A stretch of 64,000 bases of DNA from Pengzhenrongella frigida (GCF_004168625.1 NZ_SDWW01000001.1:37501-101500), one strand, 5' to 3'. Shown: positions 25,272 through 34,756, numbered from the stretch's first letter. The notes: generated from the letters alone by a model not told the origin. Translations and numbers: made by a program.

Positions 25272-26267
25272 TCAGAACACCCGGTAGGCGATCTCCGCCG
25301 GCGCGTCCAGCAGCGCGTCGATCTCCGGGTCCAGCCGGACCAGGGTCAGGGACGCCCCGGCCATGTCGAGCGACGTGCAGTACTCGCCGACGTAGCTGCG
25401 CCGCACTGCGATGCCCCTGGCCGCGAGCTTCTCGTGGGCGATGCCGAACAGCAGGTACAGCTCGCTGATCGGGGTGCCGCCGAGACCGTTGATCATCAGG
25501 GCCACGCTGTCCCCCGAGGTGTACGGCAGGTCGGGGACGACGGCGTCGAGCATCTCGTCGACGATCTCGTCGGCCGAGACGAGCTTTGCCCGACGGCGGC
25601 CGGGCTCGCCGTGGATCCCGACGCCGACCTCGATCTCGTCCGCGCCCAGGTCGAACAGCGGCGAGCCCTTGGCCGGCGGGGTGCACGCGGTCAGGGCGAT
25701 GCCGATGGTCCGGGTCACGGAGTTGACCTTCTCGCCGATCCGGACGACCTCGTCGAGATCGGCCCCCGCCTCCGCGGCGGCGCCGACGGCCTTCATGACG
25801 AAGAAGTTGCCCGCAACCCCGCGCCGGCCGACCGTCCAGGTCGAGTCCTCGACCGCGACGTCGTCGTTGATGAACAGCGTCTGGACCTTGATGCCGTCCG
25901 CGGAGCTCATCTCCTGGGCCATCTCGAAGGCCATCTTGTCGCCGGTGTAGTTGTTCACCAGCAGCAGCACGCCCTTGTCGGAGGCGAGCAGCTTGACCGA
26001 CTCGTACACGTAGTCCATCGGGGGTGCGGCGAAGACGTCACCCGGGCAGGCGCCGTCGAGCATCCCCTTGCCGACCGTCATCACGTGGGCCGGCTCGTGC
26101 CCGGAGCCCGAGCCCTGGATGATCGACACCTTGTCCTGCCGGGGCGCGTCCGCGCGCATGATGAGGTTGTACTCCGGGACGTACCGCAGGGTGTCCGGGT
26201 TGGCGAGCGCGATGCCCCTGAGCATCTGGGGGACGAACTGCTTGGGGTCGTTCACGAACTTCTTCAC
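25272..26267 (-). CDS. dhaK: Dihydroxyacetone kinase substrate-binding subunit (DhaK)
   Basis: A 331-residue protein. It begins at GTG (MKKFVNDPKQFVPQML) directly after GGAGGTAGC; the apparent start at 26279 would translate the ribosome site itself. It shows the DhaK motifs IIQGSGSGHEPAH, GACPGDVFAAP, LLVNNYTGDKMAF and GVGIHGEPGRRR, the last with the His that covalently binds dihydroxyacetone. With DhaL it phosphorylates dihydroxyacetone or a related ketose. No DhaM phosphotransferase gene is present here, so the phosphate donor (PTS or ATP) cannot be decided. A related function such as erythrulose kinase is possible. Confidence 0.9.
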   Translation of the reverse strand: MKKFVNDPKQFVPQMLRGIALANPDTLRYVPEYNLIMRADAPRQDKVSIIQGSGSGHEPAHVMTVGKGMLDGACPGDVFAAPPMDYVYESVKLLASDKGVLLLVNNYTGDKMAFEMAQEMSSADGIKVQTLFINDDVAVEDSTWTVGRRGVAGNFFVMKAVGAAAEAGADLDEVVRIGEKVNSVTRTIGIALTACTPPAKGSPLFDLGADEIEVGVGIHGEPGRRRAKLVSADEIVDEMLDAVVPDLPYTSGDSVALMINGLGGTPISELYLLFGIAHEKLAARGIAVRRSYVGEYCTSLDMAGASLTLVRLDPEIDALLDAPAEIAYRVF

Positions 26268-26342
26268 CGCTACCTCCACGACGTTGTGATGGGTGGGTTG
26301 GTCGAACTGTTGAGCTGTTGAGCTGTCCTTGGTGGGGCCGGG

Positions 26343-26996
26343 CTAGCCGGCGCGTGCGGCCTCACGTTCGGACCACTGGTCGGCGATCCGCTCGATCAGG
26401 ACCGCGACCGCGACGGCACCCGCGTCGGGTGAACCGATGCTGCGCTCGCCGGTGTAGCTCGCGCGCCCGCGCCGGGCCTGCATCACGGTGGTCGCCTCGG
26501 CCGCCGCGCGGGCCGTCACAGCGGCGGAGTCGAGGACGGCCTGCGCGCGCAGACCCTGGGCGACGAGCGTGGCGACGTCGTCGCGCACCGGGACCAGGGC
26601 GTCGAGGAGGGTCTTCTCCCCGACCTCGGCCCCGCCGCGCGCCTTGATCCCCTCGATCGCCGCGGAGAGCATCTCGACGGCCGCGGGGCCGTCGATCACG
26701 TCCCGACTCTTGGCCACCGTCGCCGCGCGCAGGAACGCGGTCCCCCACAGCGGCCCGGACGTCCCGCCGATCCGGCCGGCGATGATCATGGCGACCTTCT
26801 GCAGGAACGTCCCGGCGTCGGAGCGGTCGAGGGTGTCCCACTGCTCGAGGACGATCTCGAACCCACGAGCGAGCGAGTACCCGAAGTCGCCGTCGCCGAC
26901 CACCGAGTCCAGATCACCGAAGTAGATCTCGTTCTCCACCGCGCTCTGGGCGATCACCCGCACCACGAACTCGACGTCGCCTACGTCTGCGGCCAT
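26343..26996 (-). CDS. dhaL: Dihydroxyacetone kinase nucleotide-binding subunit (DhaL)
   Basis: A 217-residue all-helical protein. The metal-nucleotide site shows as NEIYFGDLDSVVGDGDFGYS, with its conserved Asp triad, followed by GGTSGPLWGTAFL, GEKTLLDALVP and RRGRASYTGERSIGSPDAGA. The latter matches the DhaL C-terminal motif. It pairs with DhaK, encoded 75 bp downstream. The ATG has AAGGAG about 8 bases upstream. Confidence 0.92.
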   Translation of the reverse strand: MAADVGDVEFVVRVIAQSAVENEIYFGDLDSVVGDGDFGYSLARGFEIVLEQWDTLDRSDAGTFLQKVAMIIAGRIGGTSGPLWGTAFLRAATVAKSRDVIDGPAAVEMLSAAIEGIKARGGAEVGEKTLLDALVPVRDDVATLVAQGLRAQAVLDSAAVTARAAAEATTVMQARRGRASYTGERSIGSPDAGAVAVAVLIERIADQWSEREAARAG

Positions 26997-27044
26997 GCGT
27001 CTCACTCCTTCAGGGGGGCTGATGAGCTCAGGTGGCTGATTCGT

Positions 27045-27818
27045 TCACGGGCTGATGAGCCGGGTCAGGTGGGACAGGCGGACCTCGTCGCCGACGTCGA
27101 GCCGGTGCGGATCGGAGATCACCTGGGTGAGCTCGTCGGGCGCGTCACCGAGCGAGGAGACCACGAGCGCCGCGCCGGTGAAGTCCTCGTCGGCCGTGTA
27201 GGTGCTCACCGTGACGACGGTCGTCAGGCCGGCCGCGAGCGCGGCGGCCAGGCCGTTCGCACTGTCCTCGATGACCACGGCGTCGGCCGCGTCGATGCCG
27301 AGCCCGCGCAGGGCGAGGAGGTAGATGTCCGGTGCGGGCTTCTTGCGTTCGACGGCGTCGCCCGCGAAGACCGCGAAGTCCGCCGCCCGCGCCGCGCCGA
27401 CGGTGTGCTCGAGCACCGCGCGCACCGAGGGCTCGGCCGAGGTCGAGGCCACCGCGAGCAGCCACCCGGCGGCCGCAGCCTCCTCGACCAGCCGGGCCAC
27501 GCCCGGACGGCCCGGCAGCTCGCCGGCGGCCACCTTCGCGGTGTACTTGCCCGTCTTGATCCGGTGCCAGACGGCGATCATGGCCCGTTGCCCCTCGGCA
27601 TCGCGGGGCAGCCCTTCCCGGACGACGAACTCGGGGGTGAGCAGGCTCGCCATCCGCTCCTTGCCGCCGCCGATGGTCACGTACCGGGCGTAGTCCTCGT
27701 CGGTCCACCGCACGTGCAGACCGACCTCGGCGAACGTCTCGTTGAACGCCGGGAGATGGCCGTACCGCTCCGTGTCGGCCAGGACGCCGTCGCAGTCGAA
27801 GATCAGGGCCGGGCTCAT
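27045..27818 (-). CDS. HAD-superfamily sugar-phosphate phosphatase or phosphoglucomutase-like hydrolase
   Basis: A 257-residue protein. It has the HAD motifs IFDCDGVLADTE (nucleophile Asp), AVASTSAEPSV (motif II), KKPAPDIYLLAL (motif III Lys) and VVIEDSANGLAAA (motif IV). The cap follows motif I, as in beta-phosphoglucomutase and sugar-phosphatase (CbbY/Gph) members. Its ATG overlaps the aldolase stop (ATGA), so it belongs to the same pathway, probably dephosphorylating or isomerising a sugar phosphate made or used by the aldolase. Confidence 0.85.
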   Translation of the reverse strand: MSPALIFDCDGVLADTERYGHLPAFNETFAEVGLHVRWTDEDYARYVTIGGGKERMASLLTPEFVVREGLPRDAEGQRAMIAVWHRIKTGKYTAKVAAGELPGRPGVARLVEEAAAAGWLLAVASTSAEPSVRAVLEHTVGAARAADFAVFAGDAVERKKPAPDIYLLALRGLGIDAADAVVIEDSANGLAAALAAGLTTVVTVSTYTADEDFTGAALVVSSLGDAPDELTQVISDPHRLDVGDEVRLSHLTRLISP

Positions 27819-28687
27819 CGGGCGGCCGCTGCCTGGGCCCGGCCGGCCGAACCGAACATCTCCAGGTGCTTGGCGACCTCGGCCGTCACGGCCCGCGAGA
27901 TGTCGGCGAACATCGATGGCGGGTCCCACCTCCCCGCGGCCTCGGCCTGCCGGGTGTGGTCGAGCGCCGCCCGCATGTACGCGAGCTTCAGGCCGGTCGA
28001 GATGTTGATCTTGGACACCCCAGCATCGATGAACGCCCGGAAGTCGCGCTCGCCGAGCCCGGTGCCGCCGTGCAGCACGATCGGCCGGTCGGACAGCCGG
28101 GCGAGCGCGCGGACCCGCTCGGGCAGCAGCACCGGCGAGCGCGTGTAGGCGCCGTGGGCGGTCCCGAGCTGGGGCGCGAGCAGATCGGCGCCGGTGCGTC
28201 CCGCGACCGCCGCGAGCTGCTCGACCGAGTAGGCGTGCAGGGCGGTGTCGGAACCCACACCGTCCTCGACGCCGATGATGTTCTCGATCTCGGACTCGAC
28301 GTCGACCCCCGCGGCGTGCGCGAGGGCGACCACCTCGGCGGTCTCGGCCTCGGCCGCGGCCAGGTCGCGGTCGGAGGCGTCGAAGAGCACCGAGGACCAC
28401 CCCGCGGCGACCACGTCGGCGATCAGGGCGCGATCGGGGCAGTGGTCGAGGTGCAGGGCGACCGGGACCGGCGCTGGTCCGGCCGCGGCCCGGAACATCG
28501 TGGTCATGAGGTCGACGCCGATCGACCGGGCGGTCTTGACCGAGACCTGCACGATCAGGGGTGCCGACAGGTCCACCGCAGCGGCGATCGCGGCCCGCAG
28601 GCTCAGGTCGTCCAGGATGTTCACGGCGGCGACGCCGTACCCGTTCGCCTGGCCGTGCCGCGCGAGCTGGACCGTCGACTCGATCAT
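27815..28687 (-). CDS. Class II (zinc-dependent) ketose-bisphosphate aldolase, Fba/GatY-type
   Basis: A 290-residue protein. Zn ligands are visible in ALHLDHC (residue about 80), LGTAHGAYT and IVLHGGTGLG. The phosphate-binding run is GGTGLGERDF and then VSKINISTGLKLAY. The Glu region DVESEIENIIG is also present. Members cleave fructose-1,6-, tagatose-1,6- or related ketose phosphates into dihydroxyacetone phosphate plus an aldehyde. Placement with dhaL-dhaK (which also yield dihydroxyacetone phosphate) and a HAD enzyme suggests a dedicated sugar or polyol route. The exact substrate is unknown. Confidence 0.9.
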   Translation of the reverse strand: MIESTVQLARHGQANGYGVAAVNILDDLSLRAAIAAAVDLSAPLIVQVSVKTARSIGVDLMTTMFRAAAGPAPVPVALHLDHCPDRALIADVVAAGWSSVLFDASDRDLAAAEAETAEVVALAHAAGVDVESEIENIIGVEDGVGSDTALHAYSVEQLAAVAGRTGADLLAPQLGTAHGAYTRSPVLLPERVRALARLSDRPIVLHGGTGLGERDFRAFIDAGVSKINISTGLKLAYMRAALDHTRQAEAAGRWDPPSMFADISRAVTAEVAKHLEMFGSAGRAQAAAAR

Positions 28688-28734
28688 GTATCGATTGAAC
28701 GCCCTGACGGCCGGAACCGCCCGCGCAGAACGGC

Positions 28735-28803
28735 CGGGCAGGTCAGACGGCCGGGCAGGTCAACCGGCAGGCCGGGTCAGACAGCCGGGTCAGACGGCAG
28801 GGC
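28735..28803. repeat. Imperfect tandem repeat of GGCCGGG(CA)GGTCAGAC
   Basis: In the gap before the aldolase gene, the word CGGCCGGGCAGGTCAGA and shortened variants recur four to five times with 15-17 base spacing. The repeat lies between the end of the candidate small ORF and the aldolase start, in its likely 5' untranslated region. Confidence 0.6.
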
Positions 28804-28906
28804 AGGCGAGCACGACCTCGGCCGGCATGCCCTGGATCCAGGCCCGACGGCGGCTCGGGTCGGGGCGGCGCTGGGGTGACCTCAGCAACGTGCGGAGTCT
28901 GGTCAT
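28790..28906 (-). CDS. Possible small ORF or leader peptide, 38 residues
   Basis: ATG at 28906 is preceded by GGGAGAAGTGATAACC, a reasonable ribosome site. The peptide starts MTRLRTLLRSPQRRPDPS, is Arg-rich and ends in a short hydrophobic stretch with a single Cys (LACPAV). It is too short to classify, and composition alone could produce it. If real, it would be the first translated element upstream of the aldolase operon. Confidence 0.3.
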   Translation of the reverse strand: MTRLRTLLRSPQRRPDPSRRRAWIQGMPAEVVLACPAV

Positions 28907-29039
28907 GGTTATCACTTCTCCCCCGAAGGGCCCCTCGGAGAACCCTCCTGCTGCCACGGTACGCCGAGGTCGGCGAGCCGGCCCGATCGGCAGGACGGCC
29001 GGGTCGCGGGCGAGGCGAGGGACCGGTGGGGCCGCTGGT

Positions 29040-31523
29040 TCAGGGCTCCGCGGTGGCCGAGATGAGCTCCAGGAGGGCGCCGAACAGGTTTCCCGGGAGG
29101 TCGAGCGCGTGCAGCGCGGACAGCCGCGCGGTCGGGGTCGCGGCGTCCATCGCGGCCATCGCGCGGGCCTTGTCGTCGTAGGCGATCTCGGCGTCGTCGA
29201 GCAGCGCGAACACGTGCGCGACGACGTCGGGACCGGCCAGCCGGACCCCCTCGACCACGAGCTCGAGGCCGGCGGTCAGGTCGACCGTGCCGACCTCGAC
29301 GACGGTGCTGATTGTGCCGACCGAGCCGACCGTGCCGACGGCGACCGTGCCGACGGGTCCCGCCGCCACGACGTGGACGTCCGCCTCGGTGGGCCCGGCC
29401 ACCACCCGCGCGTTCCGGACGCCGCTCACGCCGACGAGCTCGACGGTGAGCGTGCGCCGGGTGGCCACCCCCGGACCGGTCGGCGGGGCGATCCGGAGCA
29501 CGGCACGCAGCCCGTCGACGGCGTCGTCGTGCCAGGTCGCCGTGATCGCGGTCTCCTGGCGGTCGGCGACCGCGGGGTCGCCCCGGCCGTCGTCCTCGAG
29601 CAGGACGCAGCCGCCGTCGGCCCGCGGGAAGACCCTCAGCACGAGCGCCTCGGGGTTCGCGCCGGCGTCGGCCGTCGGGTCGGCGGCCAGCGGCACGACC
29701 GCCCCGGCGCGCGCGAGCACCGGCATCTCGGCCACGGTCCGGTGCAGGTTCAGCCACCGGTCGCCGTCGTACCGGCGGCCGGTGAAGAAGTCGAACCACG
29801 TCCCCTCGGGCAGCCAGGCCGTGACCTGCCCCCGGTGGGAGCGGCGGTCGACGGGGGTGGTGATCGGTGCGACGAGGAGGTCCGGGCCGAACAGGAACTG
29901 GTTCGGGACCTCGTACGCCCCACCCGCGCCGGGGTGGTCGTGGTACATCGGCCGGACCGGGGCGATCCCCTCAGTGCGGGCGACCCACATCGCGGTGTAG
30001 AGGTAGGGCACGAGCTGGTGGCGCAGCCGCAGGAAGGCCGCCATCGTCCGCTCGGCCTCGGCGCCGAAACGCCACGGCTCCTTGGAGTTGAACGGGCTGA
30101 TCGTCGAGTGCAGCCGGTTCACCGGCGAGAAGACCCCGAGCTGGAACCAGCGCGTGGTGAGCTCGACGTCCCGCGCGCCGCCGAGGTGGCCGCCGATGTC
30201 GTGGCTCCACCAGAAGTAGCCGACGTTTGCGGCGGTCGCGGTGAAGTACGGCTGGAAGTCGAGCGAGGCCCAGGTCGCGACCGTGTCGCCGGAGAACCCG
30301 ACCGGGTAGCGGTGGCTGCCCAGGCCGGCGTACCGGGACAGGATCAGCGGGCGGCGCCCGGCGCGGGCCGCGTCGTCGTGGTGCACCCGGTTGAGCATCC
30401 ACAACGGGTCGAGGCCGGCCACGCGCGAGTGCGTGCCGGACTGCCAGTCGAGCCACCAGAAGTCCACCCCGATCTGCTCGTGCGGGTGGTGCAGCCGGGT
30501 GAGGTAGGCGCGGACGAACTCGCGCGAGGTGATGTCGAACGCGATCTCGAGCCCGTCGGCCGGGTCGAGCCCCAGGTCCCGCGCGACGTCGGCGTACGCG
30601 TCCTCGTGACGGCGCACGCCGTCGGCCGGGTGGACGTTGAGGGTGACGCGCAGGTCGCGGTCGTGCAGGTCGGCGAGGAACGCCGCGGGATCGGCGAACA
30701 CCTCGGGGTCCCAGGTGTACCCGGTCCAGCCGCTTCCGAGCGACGGGTCGATGTCGACCAGGTGCCAGTCCATGTCCAGGACCGCCACCGAGAGCGGGAT
30801 GCCGCGGTCCGCGAACGTGTCCATGAGCGCGAGGTACTCGTCGGCCGAGTACCGGTGGTAGCGGCTCCACCAGTTCCCCAGGGCCCAGCGCGGCAGGAGC
30901 GGGCTCGGTCCGGTGAGCCGGAAGAAGTCCCGCAGCGCGCCGGCGAAGTCGCTGCCGTAGCCGAAGAAGTACAGGTCCTGCGCGCCCCCGGCGCGCGGGG
31001 CGAACCACCCGTCGTCGGTGAGGCGGACCGAGGTCGAGTCGTCCACGACGGCGTAGCCGTGCCGCGACAGCAGGCCCGGCTCCAGCGCGACGGCGCCGTC
31101 GACGTCGTCGAGCGTGCGGGCGGTGCCGCCGAGGTTGCTCTGGCGGCCGTCCTGCCAGTCGACCGGGTCGCCGTGGTGCCACGTCGTGCGGTGCGCCCCC
31201 TGCGAGCGGACCCGCATCGACACCGCGAGCCCGGCGCCGCTGAACGGGCCCTTGTCGTAGCGCAGGTGCAGGTGCTCGGTCCACAGCTCCAGCGTGTCGT
31301 CGGTCTCGGCGACCGTGAACGCGGGGACGTCGAACCGGCGGCGGACGACCAGCTGCGTGGGTTCGTCCGTGAACGCGCCGTCCGGCGTGATGGCGCCGCC
31401 GTTCGGCGCGCCGCTGTGCTCCAGCCGCAGCAGCCGGCTGGTCAGGACCGTGATCCGGAACCCGTCCCCCTGCACGACGGCGAGCGGGTCGGCCTGGGAC
31501 GGGGACGCGTCGATGAGGGGCAC
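29040..31523 (-). CDS. Glycoside hydrolase family 31 (alpha-glucosidase/alpha-xylosidase type)
   Basis: An 827-residue protein with no signal peptide. The N-terminal beta-sandwich precedes the (beta/alpha)8 barrel with LPRWALGNWWSRYHRY, VAVLDMDWHLVD, the nucleophile region FWWLDWQSG and the acid/base region GFSGDTVATW. C-terminal beta domains follow (TWFDFFTGRRYDGDRW). Members hydrolyse alpha-linked oligosaccharides or alpha-xylosides in the cytoplasm. The last ~150 residues include a Val/Gly/Thr-rich repeat (VGTVAVGTVGSVGT). GTG 31523 is preferred because AGGAGGAGG lies upstream. I looked for sulfoquinovosidase features and did not see them. Confidence 0.88.
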   Translation of the reverse strand: MPLIDASPSQADPLAVVQGDGFRITVLTSRLLRLEHSGAPNGGAITPDGAFTDEPTQLVVRRRFDVPAFTVAETDDTLELWTEHLHLRYDKGPFSGAGLAVSMRVRSQGAHRTTWHHGDPVDWQDGRQSNLGGTARTLDDVDGAVALEPGLLSRHGYAVVDDSTSVRLTDDGWFAPRAGGAQDLYFFGYGSDFAGALRDFFRLTGPSPLLPRWALGNWWSRYHRYSADEYLALMDTFADRGIPLSVAVLDMDWHLVDIDPSLGSGWTGYTWDPEVFADPAAFLADLHDRDLRVTLNVHPADGVRRHEDAYADVARDLGLDPADGLEIAFDITSREFVRAYLTRLHHPHEQIGVDFWWLDWQSGTHSRVAGLDPLWMLNRVHHDDAARAGRRPLILSRYAGLGSHRYPVGFSGDTVATWASLDFQPYFTATAANVGYFWWSHDIGGHLGGARDVELTTRWFQLGVFSPVNRLHSTISPFNSKEPWRFGAEAERTMAAFLRLRHQLVPYLYTAMWVARTEGIAPVRPMYHDHPGAGGAYEVPNQFLFGPDLLVAPITTPVDRRSHRGQVTAWLPEGTWFDFFTGRRYDGDRWLNLHRTVAEMPVLARAGAVVPLAADPTADAGANPEALVLRVFPRADGGCVLLEDDGRGDPAVADRQETAITATWHDDAVDGLRAVLRIAPPTGPGVATRRTLTVELVGVSGVRNARVVAGPTEADVHVVAAGPVGTVAVGTVGSVGTISTVVEVGTVDLTAGLELVVEGVRLAGPDVVAHVFALLDDAEIAYDDKARAMAAMDAATPTARLSALHALDLPGNLFGALLELISATAEP

Positions 31524-31564
31524 GGCCCCAGCCTCCTCCTGCTGGCCACCCGTACGGTGGAGCC

Positions 31565-32638
31565 GTGAGCGAGCACCTCTCCACCGGCGACCAGGTCCCA
31601 CCCGTGACCGCCGCCCGGCTCGGCGCCCAGGGCCTCGCGGGGCCCCCGTCGCACGACCCCGTCACCGTCGTGCGGCGGCTGCTCGCCGTCCAGGCCCAGG
31701 ACCTCCGCGGCGCTCGCCTGGCGATCCGCACCCGCTCGACGGGGCTGACCGCCGACGACGTCGACCGCGCGCTGACCGACGACCGGTCCCTGCTGATCAC
31801 CTGGCTGAACCGCGGCACCCTGCACCTGATCGCGGCCGAGGACTACTGGTGGCTGCACCCCCTGACGACCCCGCAGCTCGCCCGGGCGAACGCGCGGCGG
31901 CTCGAGCAGGAGGGGGTCAGCCCCGCCCAGGCCGACGCAGGCGTCGACGTCGTCCGCGAGGCGGTGGAGACGGCCGGGCCGCAGACCCGCGCCCGGCTGC
32001 GGCAGCGGCTCGACTCCGCCGGCATCCCCACCGCCCGACAGGCGCTCGTGCACGTGCTCATGGCCGCGACCCTGCGCGGGGACATGGTGCGCGGCCCGAT
32101 GGTCGCCGGCGAGCACGCCTTCGTCGCGGCGCGGGACTGGCTCGGCGCGCCCCCGGAACCGCTCACGAGGTCGGCGGCGCTGACCCGGCTGGCCCGGCGC
32201 TACCTCGTCGGGCACGGGCCGGCGGACGCGCGCGACCTGGCCAAGTGGGCCGGGATCACGCTCGGGGACGCCCGGCTCGGCCTGCAGGGTCTGGTCGCCG
32301 AGCTCGCGGACCGCGACGATGGTCTCGTCGACCTGGCCGACCGGGCGCCGACCGGCGAGCTCCCCGGGCCCCGGCTGCTCGGTCCGTTCGACCCGCTGCT
32401 GCTCGGGTGGGTCTCGCGCGCGGCGATCGTCGGCCGGCACCAGCACGTCGTCACGACGAACGGCCTGTTCCGCCCGGTCGCGCTCGTCGACGGGCATGTG
32501 GTGGCGACGTGGGGCCTGGCCGGCGGCGTGGTGTCCGTGCGGCCGCTAGAGGTTCTCTCCCCCGCCGTGGCGAGCGCCCTGGACCGGGAGGCGACCGACG
32601 TGCTGCGGTTCGTCGCGGGGAAGTGCACCGTGACCTGA
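31565..32638 (+). CDS. Winged-helix DNA-binding protein of the AlkZ/HTH_42 (DUF1006) family
   Basis: A 357-residue protein from GTG 31565. Residues about 20-110 contain RRLLAVQAQDLRGARLAIRTRS. The QAQ motif at the start of this block is the catalytic signature of AlkZ-like glycosylases. WLNRGTLHLIAAEDYWWL and the later LLGPFDPLLLGW also match HTH_42 members. Characterised relatives unhook DNA interstrand crosslinks or alkylated purines. Many actinobacterial members are untested, so a DNA-repair role is inferred. It is divergent from the GH31 gene (41 bp between starts) and convergent with GH4. Confidence 0.8.
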   Translation: MSEHLSTGDQVPPVTAARLGAQGLAGPPSHDPVTVVRRLLAVQAQDLRGARLAIRTRSTGLTADDVDRALTDDRSLLITWLNRGTLHLIAAEDYWWLHPLTTPQLARANARRLEQEGVSPAQADAGVDVVREAVETAGPQTRARLRQRLDSAGIPTARQALVHVLMAATLRGDMVRGPMVAGEHAFVAARDWLGAPPEPLTRSAALTRLARRYLVGHGPADARDLAKWAGITLGDARLGLQGLVAELADRDDGLVDLADRAPTGELPGPRLLGPFDPLLLGWVSRAAIVGRHQHVVTTNGLFRPVALVDGHVVATWGLAGGVVSVRPLEVLSPAVASALDREATDVLRFVAGKCTVT

Positions 32639-32657
32639 ACGTCCGGTGCCGTCGCGC

Positions 32658-34004
32658 TCAGCCGTCGAGGGCGGCGCCGACACCCGGGATCTGCTGGCGG
32701 TACCGCTCCAGGAGGTCCCGACCGACACCGACGGAGTCCACCAGCGGGTGCAGCGCGATTGCCTTCCACGCGAGCGTCGCCGACCGGTTCACGACCGCCT
32801 CGATGGTGAGCTGCTCGACGGCCTTGACCGTCTGCAGCAGCGCCAGCATGTGCCCGCCGACCGGCGCGATCCGGTGCGGGTGCACTCCGTCGGCGTCGAC
32901 CGTGCACGGCACCTCCACGACCGCGTCGGCGGGCAGCCCCGGCACCACGTCGCCGTTGCGGACGTTGAGGATCATGGTCGAGCGCCTGCCGGTGGCCAGC
33001 GCGGCCATGAGGTTGAGCGCGACCTGCTGGTAGCCGCCGTCCTCCAGGTCGGCCTCCTCGCGGGCGTGCTCCTGGCCCTTCGGGCGCCCCTCGGCCATGT
33101 AGGTCGCCTCGCGCTCGTGCTTGGTCCGCTCCCACAGCTCGAGGGCGTGGCCGGGTTCGGCCGCGGCCCGACCGTAGAAGTCGGCCTGCTGATGCAGCAG
33201 GAACTCCCCGCGGGTGGACTCGCTGAACCGGATCCGCGTCACCGCCTCGCGGTTCGCGTAGTAGTAGTAGAGGTACTCGTTGGGCAGCGCCCCGAGCGCC
33301 TGCACCCAGTCCAGCCCCATCAGGCGGGCCTCCTCGATGCGCACCAACCGGGCGGGGTCCGCGAGCAGCTCCGGCAGCCGGTCCCGGCCGTCGACCTCCA
33401 TCGAGCGCAGCCAGCCGAGGTGGTTCAGCCCGACGTAGTCGAACGTGTCCACGACCGGCGAGCCCGTGATCGCGACCGCGGCCCGGCGCAGCAGCCCGAT
33501 CGGGGTGTCGCAGATCCCCACGACGCGCATCCCCAGGACGCGCCGCAGCGCCTCGGTGACGATCCCGGCCGGGTTGGTGAAGTTGATGAACCAGGCCTCG
33601 GGCGCGAGCACCTTGACCCGCTCGGCGATGGCGAGCATCACGGGCAGGGTCCGGATGGCGTAGGCCAACCCGCCCGGTCCGGTGGTCTCCTGGCCCAGCA
33701 CGCCGAGGTCCAGGGCGATGCGCTCGTCGAAGGTCCGCCCCTCGGCGCCGCCGACCCGGATCGCGCAGAACACGAAGTCCGCCCCGGTGACGGCCTCGTC
33801 GAGATCGGTGGTCGCGGTGACCGTGGGTGCGAACGTCCGGCCCTGCTCGAGCTGGGCGATGACGGCCCGGATGGCCCCCAGGCGCGAGGGGTCGGTGTCG
33901 TACAGGACGAGCTCGTCGATCCGCACGACGGCGTCGTCGGCCGCGATCGCCTCGAACACCTGCGGGACCCGGAAGCCGCCGCCGCCGAGGAGAGTGAGCT
34001 TCAT
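32658..34004 (-). CDS. Glycoside hydrolase family 4 (6-phospho-beta-glucosidase-type, NAD-dependent)
   Basis: A 448-residue protein. It starts [14 protein letters not shown], the NAD-binding Rossmann motif. Family features include [37 protein letters not shown] (metal-binding Cys), GLNHLGWLR (metal His) and [19 protein letters not shown]4 enzymes use NAD+ and a divalent metal in a redox mechanism. Closest in pattern are 6-phospho-beta-glucosidases, but the neighbouring importer is an ABC system that delivers unphosphorylated sugar, so the real substrate may be phosphorylated later or not at all. It is coupled to the DeoR gene (ATGA at 34004). Confidence 0.88.
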   Translation of the reverse strand: MKLTLLGGGGFRVPQVFEAIAADDAVVRIDELVLYDTDPSRLGAIRAVIAQLEQGRTFAPTVTATTDLDEAVTGADFVFCAIRVGGAEGRTFDERIALDLGVLGQETTGPGGLAYAIRTLPVMLAIAERVKVLAPEAWFINFTNPAGIVTEALRRVLGMRVVGICDTPIGLLRRAAVAITGSPVVDTFDYVGLNHLGWLRSMEVDGRDRLPELLADPARLVRIEEARLMGLDWVQALGALPNEYLYYYYANREAVTRIRFSESTRGEFLLHQQADFYGRAAAEPGHALELWERTKHEREATYMAEGRPKGQEHAREEADLEDGGYQQVALNLMAALATGRRSTMILNVRNGDVVPGLPADAVVEVPCTVDADGVHPHRIAPVGGHMLALLQTVKAVEQLTIEAVVNRSATLAWKAIALHPLVDSVGVGRDLLERYRQQIPGVGAALDG

Positions 34005-34753
34005 ACCGTGATGACCTCCGTGCCGACTGCCCGATACGTCGCCAGGGTCGCGGGGTCCGCGCGCTGGTTGGTGACAAGGACCGCGATGCGGTCCGGCCCG
34101 CAGACGGGCAGCAGCCCGGTCCCGGGGAACTTGGTGCGGTCTGCGAGCAGGATCGTGCGCTCGGCCGCGGCGAGCATGGCGCGCTTCACCGGGACCTCGA
34201 TGCCCGTGGTGTCCATCACGGCGCCGTCGGCCCGGATCCCGGAGCCGGACAGGAAGCAGATGTGGGCCCGGAGCTGGCCGAGCGCCTGCTCGGTGAGCAT
34301 CCCCACGAGCGAGAGGTAGTTGTTGCGCAGCACCCCGCCGAGCACGATGAGCTCGATCGAGTCCTCGTCCCGGAGCTCGTCGACCACCGCCAGGCTCGAG
34401 GTGATCACCGTCAGCCGCCGTCCGCGCAGGTGGTGCGCGAGGCGCGCCGTCGTGGTCCCGATGTCGATCAGCACGACCGAGTGGTCCGGCACGAGCGTGG
34501 CGGCGTGGGCGGCGATCTCGTCCTTCTCGGCGCTGGCCTGGTGGGAGACCTCGCGGAACGCGACGGCATCCGGCTCGACCCGGCTCCCGCCGCCGCGAAC
34601 CCGGCGCAGGAGGCCGTCTTCGCTGAGCAGGTCCAGGTCGCGCCGGATGGTCGACGCGCTGACCCGGAGCTCTCCCACCAGGGTCTGGACGGAGACTTCA
34701 CCGTCTGCGCGCAGCTTCGAGAGGATCGCGTCGTGACGCGTTGAGCTGAGCAC
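34001..34753 (-). CDS. DeoR-family transcriptional regulator
   Basis: A 250-residue protein. The N-terminal HTH reads [20 protein letters not shown]. The C-terminal sensor domain has [27 protein letters not shown], and [15 protein letters not shown], typical of DeoR effector domains that bind sugar phosphates. The GTG start has no Shine-Dalgarno and lies against the operator, so the mRNA may be leaderless. It probably represses both its own operon with GH4 and the divergent kinase-importer operon, through the GCGTCAT sites between them. Confidence 0.9.
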   Translation of the reverse strand: MLSSTRHDAILSKLRADGEVSVQTLVGELRVSASTIRRDLDLLSEDGLLRRVRGGGSRVEPDAVAFREVSHQASAEKDEIAAHAATLVPDHSVVLIDIGTTTARLAHHLRGRRLTVITSSLAVVDELRDEDSIELIVLGGVLRNNYLSLVGMLTEQALGQLRAHICFLSGSGIRADGAVMDTTGIEVPVKRAMLAAAERTILLADRTKFPGTGLLPVCGPDRIAVLVTNQRADPATLATYRAVGTEVITV

Positions 34754-34756
34754 AAA

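Larger units (their letters stand above)
28688..29039. promoter_or_regulatory. 352-bp gap between the GH31 and aldolase genes
   Basis: This gap on the minus strand holds the repeat cluster (28735-28803) and a possible 38-residue ORF (28790-28906). It contains a lower-GC patch around 28895-28925 that could hold a promoter for the aldolase-HAD-dhaL-dhaK operon. No clear -10/-35 or terminator was found. Confidence 0.3.

Noticed and set aside
29040..31523. GH31 enzyme as a sulfoquinovosidase in a sulfoquinovose pathway with the transaldolase-like gene
   Set aside because: The substrate-specific motifs of known sulfoquinovosidases were not seen, and no sulfo-sugar isomerase, sulfolactaldehyde enzyme or sulfonate exporter is nearby.
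28245..31568. An 1107-codon plus-strand frame opposite the aldolase and GH31 genes
   Set aside because: Composition is typical of antisense GC-rich sequence, and the GH31 catalytic motifs on the other strand are intact.
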